A DNA stretch of 64,000 nt from Nocardiopsis terrae (GTDB taxonomy: Bacteria; Actinomycetota; Actinomycetes; Streptosporangiales; Streptosporangiaceae), in the NCBI RefSeq assembly GCF_014651695.1, contig NZ_BMXJ01000005.1, positions 573,415-637,414 of the forward strand, read 5' to 3'. The notes beneath the pieces are model-generated. The model was not told where the DNA came from. It saw only the letters and a list, made by a program, of their open reading frames with translations, and ran no database searches. Both the position numbers and the translations under genes were made by a program. This document shows, one piece after another, positions 17,204 to 23,979 of the stretch (positions within the stretch are counted from its first letter, which is position 1; the number at the start of each line of letters is the position of its first letter).

Positions 17204-19711
17204 GTGAGTCTCATTGATGTGCTTCCGGCCGAACCAGAACCCGACTCCCTCTTCGAGGCGTTCGCTTTGTGGGCCGAGGAGCGGGACCTCACCCTCTACC
17301 CGCACCAGGAGGAGGCCCTCATCGAGGTCGTCTCCGGGTCGAACGTCATCCTCAACACGCCCACCGGCTCCGGTAAGAGCATGGTCGCCACCGGCGCCCT
17401 GTTCGCCGCCCTGGCCCGGGACGAGTGCGCGTTCTACACCGCGCCCATCAAGGCGCTGGTGTCGGAGAAGTTCTTCGACCTGTGCAAGATCTTCGGCACC
17501 GAGAACGTCGGCATGATGACCGGCGACGCCAGCGTCAACTCCGACGCCCCCATCGTGTGCTGCACGGCGGAGGTGCTCGCCCAGATCGCCCTGGCGGAGG
17601 GCTCCGACGCCGACATCAACACCGTCGTCATGGACGAGTTCCACTTCTACGCCGAGCCCGACCGCGGGTGGGCCTGGCAGGTCCCCCTGTTGGAGATGCC
17701 CCAGGCGCAGTTCCTGCTGATGTCCGCCACCCTCGGGGATGTGAGCCGGTTCGAGGAGGACCTGGAGAAGCGCACCGGACGGTCGACCGCGGTGGTCGCC
17801 TCCGCCGAGCGCCCCGTCCCCCTCTACTACGACTACCGGGCCACGCCGCTGCACGAGACCCTTGAGGAGCTTCTCGGCAACGGCGACGCCCCCGTGTACA
17901 TCGTGCACTTCACCCAGGCGCAGGCCGTGGAACGCGCGCAGTCGCTGACCAGCATCAACATGTGCACCAAGGAGGAGAAGGCGAAGATCGCCGAGGAGAT
18001 CGGCAACTTCCGCTTCACCACCAAGTTCGGGCGCAACCTGTCCAGGTACGTGCGGCACGGTATCGGCGTCCACCACGCCGGGATGCTGCCCAAGTACCGC
18101 CGCCTGGTCGAGCGGTTGGCTCAGGCGGGGCTGCTCAAGGTCATCTGCGGCACCGACACCCTGGGGGTGGGCGTGAACGTGCCCATCCGCACCGTGCTGT
18201 TCACCGCGCTGAGCAAGTACGACGGTGTGCGGGTGCGCCGGCTCCGCGCGCGCGAGTTCCACCAGATCGCCGGGCGCGCCGGACGAGCGGGCTTCGACAC
18301 CGTCGGCAACGTGGTCGCCCAGGCTCCCGAATACGTGATCGAGAACGAGAAGGCGCTGGCCAAGGCCGGCGACGACACCAAGAAGCGGCGCAAGGTGGTG
18401 CGCAAGAAGGCCCCCGAGGGGTTCGTCTCCTGGGACGAGGCCACCTTCCGCAAGCTCATCGAGGCCGACCCCGAGCCGCTCAACTCGCGTTTCAGGGTGA
18501 GCAACGCGATGCTGCTGAGTGTGATCGCGCGGCCGGGCAACTGCTTCACCGCGATGAAGCACCTGCTCACCGAGAACCACGACGACCGCAGGACGCAGCG
18601 CCGCCACATCCACGAGGCGATCGCCATCTACCGGTCGCTGCTGGACGGCGGGATCGTGGAGACCCTGCCCGAGCCGGACGACCAGGGGCGCACCGCGCGG
18701 CTCACCGTGGACCTGCAGGCCGACTTCGCGCTCAACCAGCCGCTGTCCACGTTCGCGCTGGCCGCCCTGGACCTGTTGGACGCGGAGTCCGCGACCTATC
18801 CGCTGGACGTGCTCACAGTGGTGGAGTCCACCCTGGACAACCCCCGCCAGATCCTCGGCGCCCAGCTCAACAAGGCCCGCGGCGAGGCCGTCCAGGAGAT
18901 GAAGATGGACGGCATCGAGTACGACGAGCGCATGGAGCGGTTGGAGGAGGTCGACTACCCCAAGCCGTTGGAGGAGCTCCTCGACCACGCCTACGAGGTC
19001 TACCGGCGCGGTCACCCCTGGGTGGGCGACCACCCGCTCCAGCCCAAGACCGTCGCCCGCGACATGTACGAGCGCGCGATGAACTTCGTCGAGTACGTGG
19101 GCCACTACGAGCTGGCCCGTTCCGAGGGGCTGGTGCTGCGCTACCTGGCCAGCGCCTACAAGGCGCTCAACCAGACGGTGCCGGACGACGCCAAGACCGA
19201 GGAGCTGCGGGACCTCATCGAGTGGCTGGGCGAACTGGTGCGCCAGGTCGACTCCAGCCTCCTGGACGAGTGGGAGCAGCTCACCAACCCCGAGGAGGAG
19301 GTCGAGGGCGAGGCGGCGGAGAGCGAGGAGAAGGTCCGCCCGGTCACCGCGAACGCCCGGGCCTTCCGTGTGCTGGTCCGCAACGAGATGTTCCGCCGGG
19401 TGGAGCTGGCGTCCCGGCGCCGCTACGGCGACCTGGGCAAGCTGTCCGAGGACGACGAGTGGACCGGCGAGGAGTGGGCCGAGGCCGTGGAGGCGTACTA
19501 CGCCGAGCACGACGAGATCGGCACCGGACCGGACGCGCGCGGCCCGAAGATGCTCCTCATCGAGGAGGAGGACGACATCTGGCGGGTCCGCCAGATCCTC
19601 GCCGACCCGGCCGGGGACCACGACTGGGGCATCAGCGCCGAAGTCGACCTGGCCGCCTCCGACGCCGAGGGCCGCGCGGTGGTCCACGTGACGGACGTGA
19701 ACCGGCTTTAG
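17204..19711 (+). CDS. DEAD/DEAH-box helicase with DUF3516 C-terminal region
   Basis: 835 residues. Superfamily 2 motifs are in order: motif I TPTGSGKSMVA, motif II VVMDEFHFY, motif III LMSATLGD, and motif VI QIAGRAGRAGFDTVG. The long C-terminal half matches the actinobacterial DUF3516 helicase type. RNA or DNA unwinding is expected, but its substrate is not established. I use the GTG at 17204: no Shine-Dalgarno site is present, and AGTATA/TATAGA at 17192-17199 sits where a -10 element would place the transcript start at or beside the GTG. The mRNA may therefore be leaderless. Confidence 0.92.
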   Translation: MSLIDVLPAEPEPDSLFEAFALWAEERDLTLYPHQEEALIEVVSGSNVILNTPTGSGKSMVATGALFAALARDECAFYTAPIKALVSEKFFDLCKIFGTENVGMMTGDASVNSDAPIVCCTAEVLAQIALAEGSDADINTVVMDEFHFYAEPDRGWAWQVPLLEMPQAQFLLMSATLGDVSRFEEDLEKRTGRSTAVVASAERPVPLYYDYRATPLHETLEELLGNGDAPVYIVHFTQAQAVERAQSLTSINMCTKEEKAKIAEEIGNFRFTTKFGRNLSRYVRHGIGVHHAGMLPKYRRLVERLAQAGLLKVICGTDTLGVGVNVPIRTVLFTALSKYDGVRVRRLRAREFHQIAGRAGRAGFDTVGNVVAQAPEYVIENEKALAKAGDDTKKRRKVVRKKAPEGFVSWDEATFRKLIEADPEPLNSRFRVSNAMLLSVIARPGNCFTAMKHLLTENHDDRRTQRRHIHEAIAIYRSLLDGGIVETLPEPDDQGRTARLTVDLQADFALNQPLSTFALAALDLLDAESATYPLDVLTVVESTLDNPRQILGAQLNKARGEAVQEMKMDGIEYDERMERLEEVDYPKPLEELLDHAYEVYRRGHPWVGDHPLQPKTVARDMYERAMNFVEYVGHYELARSEGLVLRYLASAYKALNQTVPDDAKTEELRDLIEWLGELVRQVDSSLLDEWEQLTNPEEEVEGEAAESEEKVRPVTANARAFRVLVRNEMFRRVELASRRRYGDLGKLSEDDEWTGEEWAEAVEAYYAEHDEIGTGPDARGPKMLLIEEEDDIWRVRQILADPAGDHDWGISAEVDLAASDAEGRAVVHVTDVNRL

Positions 19712-19732
19712 GCTCCGTCCGCCTCCTGCCGG

Positions 19733-19760
19733 GGCCCGGGCGGGGGTCCTGCCCGTGGCC
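19733..19760. terminator. Bulged hairpin between converging genes
   Basis: GGCCCGGGC pairs with GCCCGTGGCC with one bulge between the helicase gene and the deaminase gene. Confidence 0.35.
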
Positions 19761-19766
19761 GGGGTC

Positions 19767-20255
19767 TCAGCCGAGCAGGTGGGCGTTGACCTCGCGTACG
19801 GGTTCGGCGAGGTCGGGGCGCTCGACCACGGTCCGTCCGTCGGCGGCCAGGCGTTCGGCCCCGTCGCAGTCGACGAACAGGGCCGGTTCGCGCCAGGCCA
19901 GGACCACGCGCGGGATGGGTGTGGTGAGGATCAGGGCGCTGCAGGAGCGGGGGCGCGAGGAACGGGAGCTGCACGGTTCCAGGGAGGAGTACATCGTCGC
20001 CCCGGCCAGCCCCGGCTCGTCGGGGTCGATCCCGCGCAGCGCCACCTCCTCGGCGTGGTCGTGCGGGTCGTCGCGGCGTGAGTGGCCCTCGCCCAGCACG
20101 CGGCCGTCCTCGGCCACCACGACGGCGCCCACGGAGAAGGCCGTGTCCGAGGGCGGGCAGGAACGGGACAGCTCCACGGCTCGCTCCAGCCAGTACCGGT
20201 CGGCCTCCCCCGCCGCCGGTGCGGGGCCGAGGGCCTGCTCCGCCGCCCCGGTCAC
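19767..20255 (-). CDS. RibD-like cytidine/deoxycytidylate-type deaminase domain protein
   Basis: 162 residues. The zinc-dependent deaminase signature is complete: HAEEVAL supplies the His ligand and catalytic Glu, and EPCSSRSSRPRSCSAL supplies two Cys ligands. This corresponds to the N-terminal half of RibD, the diaminohydroxyphosphoribosyl-aminopyrimidine deaminase of riboflavin synthesis. The start is a GTG at 20255 overlapping the stop of the reductase gene by 4 bp, so the two halves of RibD are separate, translationally coupled genes here. Confidence 0.85.
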   Translation of the reverse strand: MTGAAEQALGPAPAAGEADRYWLERAVELSRSCPPSDTAFSVGAVVVAEDGRVLGEGHSRRDDPHDHAEEVALRGIDPDEPGLAGATMYSSLEPCSSRSSRPRSCSALILTTPIPRVVLAWREPALFVDCDGAERLAADGRTVVERPDLAEPVREVNAHLLG

Positions 20256-20956
20256 GGCCGCCCCTCCGTGGCCAGGCAGTACCTCAGGACGGCGATCCCG
20301 TCCAGGGAACGGGCCTCCACCAGGCGCATCGGCGCCTGGGGGGTGTAGGGGTAGGAGCCCGGCATGACGAAGCGCGGAGCGTCCTCCTCACCCACCAGGA
20401 ACGGGGCGACCGCCAGCCGGAGCTCGTCGACCAGTCCCGAGCCGAGGAACATCGTGTGGATGTGCCCGCCGCCCTCGACGAGCAGCCGGGTGACGCCCCG
20501 GTCGGCCAGGTCCGTCAGGATCGCCTCGGCGGTGGGCGGGTCGCCCGCGTCGACGACCTCGACGGGCGGGCCGGTGTCGGAGCGCCCTGCCAGACACCGG
20601 GTCGCGGTGGCCACTCCGGGGCCGCCGGTGTAGACGACCGCGCCGGCGTCACCGGTGGAGAAGAAGCGCGCCCCGGGGTCCACGTCGCCGCCGCGGGTGA
20701 CCACGGCCTTGAGCAGGTTCTCGGTGCGCCCCTGCTCGGCGCGGCGCTCGCGCAGGACCGGGGAGCGCACGAGGAGCCGGGGGTTGTCGGCACGCAGGGT
20801 CCCCGCGCCGACCAGGATCGCGTCGCATCCGGCGCGCAGCTCGTCGATTTCGGCGAAGTCCGCCTCGTTGGACAGGCGCAGGCGTTCGGGGCTGGTGTCG
20901 TCGATCCGGCCGTCGATCGACATCGCGCAGCTCAGGATGGTGTAGGGACGGTCCAT
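20252..20956 (-). CDS. RibD C-terminal-type pyrimidine reductase
   Basis: 234 residues with the RibD_C / dihydrofolate-reductase-like fold: YTILSCAMSIDGRIDDTSPE at the N-terminus, DAILVGAGTLRADNPRL for NADPH binding, and LLVEGGGHIHTMFLGSGLVD near the C-terminus. The family reduces the ribose of the riboflavin precursor, but stand-alone members may serve secondary metabolism. No FMN riboswitch or other rib genes are seen beside it. It is coupled to the deaminase gene downstream. Confidence 0.85.
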   Translation of the reverse strand: MDRPYTILSCAMSIDGRIDDTSPERLRLSNEADFAEIDELRAGCDAILVGAGTLRADNPRLLVRSPVLRERRAEQGRTENLLKAVVTRGGDVDPGARFFSTGDAGAVVYTGGPGVATATRCLAGRSDTGPPVEVVDAGDPPTAEAILTDLADRGVTRLLVEGGGHIHTMFLGSGLVDELRLAVAPFLVGEEDAPRFVMPGSYPYTPQAPMRLVEARSLDGIAVLRYCLATEGRP

Positions 20957-21074
20957 GCCCCCAGGTTAACGGCGTTCGTGCACTCGGGGTCCGAGGATGC
21001 GCGCGTGGTGTGTCCCTGCCCGCGGGGTCCTTTTCCGATGCTTCCCGGTGAAGGAGGGAACAAATGTTCCAACC

Positions 21075-21133
21075 GTGCCGTGCGGGATTTCCGCTGGCAG
21101 ACGGTTCGTCAGCGAAATGGCACACCTTTTTTT
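21075..21133 (+). terminator. Rho-independent-type terminator with T7 tract
   Basis: GTGCC (21075-21079) pairs with GGCAC (21119-21123), and ATTTCCGCTG (21087-21096) pairs with CAGCGAAAT (21110-21118). Seven T residues follow at 21127-21133. No plus-strand gene precedes it, so it may end a short non-coding transcript. Confidence 0.5.
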
Positions 21134-21432
21134 CCCATAAGGGCCCGGACGATTCGATGCCCGAGCGTTCGCACCGGCCTCCCTGTTCTTCCTCCGGGAC
21201 CCGAGGCGTCCGGGCGCCGGCGGAGAACGGACGGGCGCGCCGGAACCGCCTTCCTCCGGGGGATCTCGGCGCCAGCAGGCCACCGAAGACACGACACCAC
21301 CGAGTCGTTCCTCGCATAATGGACATTGGGTGTATAAGTGCTTGTCTGCCCAAGGCAGTCGTAACGCGCAGCACGCACACCTTCCGGGGCGACCTCGGGC
21401 AACGATTTTTACCACCGGTGTCCCCGACCCGG

Positions 21433-21461
21433 TTAACAACCACGCCAAGGCGGAATACAAT
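21433..21461 (+). promoter_or_regulatory. Vegetative-type promoter for the DUF574 methyltransferase
   Basis: TTAACA (21433-21438), a 17-bp spacer and TACAAT (21456-21461) match the principal sigma-factor consensus at 5/6 plus 5/6 positions. The predicted start is near 21468, giving a 5' leader of about 75 nt. Confidence 0.7.
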
Positions 21462-21542
21462 CCTTTGACGCGCCCCCGCGCGGGGCCGTCCCACAATCCT
21501 GGGAGTCGACCGCACTTCCCCACCTCAGACAAGAGGACGGCG

Positions 21543-22430
21543 ATGTCTCGTTTCACCTCCCCCGATTTCCTGAGGCAGGCGGGGGGCAAACACGTCAGGG
21601 CCAAACCCCCGCCGCCCGTCAACCTGGCCAGGGCCAGCATCACGCGGCTCCACTCCTTCCACCTCAAGGGGAAGGACCACTTCGCCGTCGACCGCGAGCT
21701 GGCCACCCAGGCCGAGCGCACGGCCCCTGGTTTCGTCGACATCGTCCTGGGGGAACGCGCCTTCCTCCAACGCGCGGTACGGCACCTCGCCGCGAACCTG
21801 GGAATCCACCAGTTCCTCCAGGTCGGGGCAGGTATGCCCGCTCCCGGCGACCCGCACGAGATCGCCCACGAGAGCAACCCCGAGGCCCGCGTCGTCTACG
21901 CCAGCGACGACCCCGTGGTGCTCACCCACCACCTCGCCCTGATCCGCGACGGCCGCACCACCACCGCCGTGCCCGGCGGTCTGGACGACGCGTCCGGTCT
22001 GCTGCACAACCCGGAGAGCCACCGCTTCCTCGACCTGGACCAACCGGTCGGATTGCTGCTCACCGGCGTTGTCTCGCACACCACCGACGCCACCGCGGCG
22101 GCCCGGAGCATCGCGGCCCTACGCGACTCACTGGCACCCGGTAGCCACATGGTCCTCAGCCACTACTGCCGCCCCGACCCCGCTCGGTACCCCAAGGACG
22201 CCCTCCGGGCCGAACAGCTCCAGCACCTGTTCACCGATCGGCTCGGCCACGGGTACTGGCGGACCGAGAAGGAGATCTCCGCGTTCTTCGAAGGTTGGGA
22301 GTCCGTGCCCCCGGGCCTGCTCCAGGCCCAGAAGTGGCGGACCCTGCCGGTCGCTCCCCCCGTCTTCGGGAGCTACCAGATGCCGCACCGCAACCGTCAG
22401 CTCATCATCGGCGGTATGGGCCGGATCTGA
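21543..22430 (+). CDS. SAM-dependent methyltransferase, DUF574 family
   Basis: 295 residues from the ATG at 21543, with GAGG at good spacing. The actinomycete DUF574 pattern is clear: N-terminal ASITRLHSFHLKGKDHFAVDRE, the SAM-binding strand FLQVGAGMPAPGDPHEIAHE in place of the common FLDIGTGLPT, and VVYASDDPVVLTHH. The family is abundant in streptomycetes and relatives, but its substrates are mostly unknown. The gene stands alone behind a strong promoter. Confidence 0.88.
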   Translation: MSRFTSPDFLRQAGGKHVRAKPPPPVNLARASITRLHSFHLKGKDHFAVDRELATQAERTAPGFVDIVLGERAFLQRAVRHLAANLGIHQFLQVGAGMPAPGDPHEIAHESNPEARVVYASDDPVVLTHHLALIRDGRTTTAVPGGLDDASGLLHNPESHRFLDLDQPVGLLLTGVVSHTTDATAAARSIAALRDSLAPGSHMVLSHYCRPDPARYPKDALRAEQLQHLFTDRLGHGYWRTEKEISAFFEGWESVPPGLLQAQKWRTLPVAPPVFGSYQMPHRNRQLIIGGMGRI

Positions 22431-22525
22431 ACACGACGCCCTCGTACCCGCGTTGGAGCCCCCAGGGGACTGGCAGCGGGTGAGGGCCACCCCCTGCCCG
22501 CCAGGAGCCCGTCGGGAACGACGAA

Positions 22526-22551
22526 GGCCCGCCGGATCTCTCCGACGGGCC
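22526..22551 (-). terminator. tRNA-Asn terminator, copy 1
   Basis: An 11-bp stem (22526-22536 with 22541-22551). The one non-Watson-Crick pair is G-U only when read on the minus strand, so it serves the minus-strand tRNA. An identical copy lies at 22808-22833. Confidence 0.7.
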
Positions 22552-22562
22552 AGCGTCCACTG

Positions 22563-22635
22563 CTCCCGCGACTGGACTCGAACCAGTAACCTGCCGGTTA
22601 ACAGCCGGCTGCTCTGCCGATTGAGCTACGCGGGA
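22563..22635 (-). tRNA. tRNA-Asn (GTT), copy 1
   Basis: 73 nt on the minus strand: acceptor TCCCGCG with CGCGGGA, D-stem GCTC, anticodon loop CT-GTT-AA, T-loop GGTTCGAGTCC, discriminator G73. CCA is not encoded. Confidence 0.96.
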
Positions 22636-22807
22636 TCGCGTCACTCCGGGGCCCTGCGGCTCCGGCGACATGAACAAGCCTAGCGCCTTTCCAGGGGTGC
22701 TCGCGACGTCTTTCCACTCCGCCGCACACCCTGTTCCGCACATCACGCGGCCGGCCGCCGGGCAGGCGGGAGGGAGGGTCGGAACCGGACCCCTCGGGAA
22801 CGACGAA

Positions 22808-22833
22808 GGCCCGCCGGATCTCTCCGACGGGCC
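22808..22833 (-). terminator. tRNA-Asn terminator, copy 2
   Basis: Same 11-bp stem as copy 1, downstream of the second tRNA on the minus strand. Confidence 0.7.
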
Positions 22834-22844
22834 AGCGTCCACTG

Positions 22845-22917
22845 CTCCCGCGACTGGACTCGAACCAGTAACCTGCCGGTTAACAGCCGGCTGCTCTGCC
22901 GATTGAGCTACGCGGGA
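22845..22917 (-). tRNA. tRNA-Asn (GTT), copy 2
   Basis: The sequence is identical to copy 1 over the whole tRNA. The two genes are transcribed in the same direction and each has its own terminator. Confidence 0.96.
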
Positions 22918-23076
22918 TCGCGCGACTCCGGGGCCCTGCGGCTCCGGCGACATGAACAGACTAGCGCGCCTGGAGAGTGCTCGTGACCGGTGTCGGCCCG
23001 TGTGGCCCGAACCACGAAGGGGTAACGTCGGGGCACGGACCACGCCGACCGCAACCAAGGCCGTAAAGAGGGAGCC

Positions 23077-23409
23077 ATGCGCTACCGGATCACGTTCGTC
23101 GCCGGAATCGCCATCGGATACGTCCTGGGCGCCAAGGCGGGCAGGGCCCGCTACGAGCAGCTGTCCCGCACCGCCCGCAGGGTGGCGGACAGCCCCCTGG
23201 TCCAGGAGGTGGCCGGGGTAGTCGGCGCCCAGACCAGCAAGGCAGGCCGGGCCGTCTACGACAGGGCCGTGGAGAAGATGCCGATCACCTCCGTGCGCGA
23301 CTTCCTCGCACGCCCCAGTGAGGAGGAGGTCGACCTCGTCGAGTCGGAAACCAGCCTGGCCAACGGGACCCGGCCCAGCCGGGACTCCGACGAGGGCCGG
23401 GACGCCTGA
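23077..23409 (+). CDS. Small actinobacterial YtxH-like membrane protein
   Basis: 110 residues from the ATG at 23077, behind a GAGGGA site. One N-terminal hydrophobic segment (ITFVAGIAIGYVLGAKAGRA) with a GxxxG pattern is followed by a helical, charged cytoplasmic part (RYEQLSRTARRVADSPLVQE). Proteins of this shape are common and conserved in actinomycetes without assigned function. Only 2 bp separate it from the next gene, so they form an operon. Confidence 0.75.
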   Translation: MRYRITFVAGIAIGYVLGAKAGRARYEQLSRTARRVADSPLVQEVAGVVGAQTSKAGRAVYDRAVEKMPITSVRDFLARPSEEEVDLVESETSLANGTRPSRDSDEGRDA

Positions 23410-23411
23410 CG

Positions 23412-23930
23412 ATGGCACTGTTCGGTCGGGACGTTCCCGAACAGGTGCGTTCCCGGCTGGAGCGGGGCGAACGCGTGCTCGCGCACGCGTCCGTCGCCGC
23501 TCCAGCCGGGGACGGCGCCGACCTCGTCGCGACCACGCGCGCCCTGTACCTGCCCGAGGGCCGGGCAGTGCTCTGGCAGGACATCGACCAGGCCCGCTGG
23601 AGCCCCGACACACTCACCTTCGTCGAAGAGGGCGTCGGCGGGCACACCGTGCGGCTGCGGACCGAGCTGACCGGCGGCCCGGTGGACTACCGCCGGATGG
23701 CGGAAACGGTCTCCGAACGGGTCACCTCCACCATCCTGGTGAACCGCTTCGTCCCCTTCCCCCGCACCGACTCCACCACCGGCTTCCGGCTCGTGGCCCG
23801 GCGCGCGCCGCTGGCCACCGACATCGACTGGCGGGTGCACCTGGGCGAGGGCCTGGACCCCCGGGACCCCCGGCTGTCCGACGCCGTCTCCCGGGCCCTG
23901 GCCCTCCTGCGGGAGCAGATGGGCGTGTGA
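23412..23930 (+). CDS. Conserved actinobacterial protein of unknown function
   Basis: 172 residues. No signal peptide or membrane segment is seen. The N-terminal half (ERGERVLAHASVAA, ATTRALYLPEGRAVLWQDID, ARWSPDTLTFVE) has the alternating pattern of a PH-like small beta domain. The C-terminal part is mixed (TSTILVNRFVPF, GFRLVARRAPLATDIDWRVH). It is encoded directly after the YtxH-like gene, suggesting a shared envelope-related role, but this is not demonstrated. Confidence 0.7.
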   Translation: MALFGRDVPEQVRSRLERGERVLAHASVAAPAGDGADLVATTRALYLPEGRAVLWQDIDQARWSPDTLTFVEEGVGGHTVRLRTELTGGPVDYRRMAETVSERVTSTILVNRFVPFPRTDSTTGFRLVARRAPLATDIDWRVHLGEGLDPRDPRLSDAVSRALALLREQMGV

Positions 23931-23938
23931 GCGGTCAC

Positions 23939-23975
23939 CGTTCGCGGGGGCGGCTCGGGGCCGCCCCCGGGAACG
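23939..23975. terminator. 16-bp hairpin between converging genes
   Basis: Arms 23939-23954 and 23960-23975 pair with a single mismatch, between the conserved protein gene and the FAD/Fe-S oxidoreductase gene. Confidence 0.65.
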
Positions 23976-23979
23976 CTGC

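Larger units (their letters stand above)
20957..21542. other. 586-bp AT-richer intergenic region with an orphan T-run terminator and a strong promoter
   Basis: No gene is supported. It holds a 14-bp palindrome at 21057-21070 (GGAACA-AA-TGTTCC), a hairpin followed by seven T residues (21075-21133), and a consensus-like promoter at 21433-21461 that reads into the methyltransferase gene. Confidence 0.6.
22512..22676. repeat. Direct repeat copy 1 carrying tRNA-Asn and its terminator
   Basis: 165 bp nearly identical to 22794-22958 (a few mismatches, near 22641-22642), offset by 282 bp. It includes the tRNA gene, its 3' hairpin and its 5' flank, so the unit that duplicated was larger than the tRNA itself. 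Confidence 0.9.
22794..22958. repeat. Direct repeat copy 2 carrying tRNA-Asn and its terminator
   Basis: Second unit of the tandem duplication; it matches 22512-22676 almost base for base. Confidence 0.9.

Noticed and set aside
20957..21100. FMN riboswitch upstream of the split ribD genes
   Set aside because: None of the conserved RFN-element sequence blocks is visible on the minus strand.
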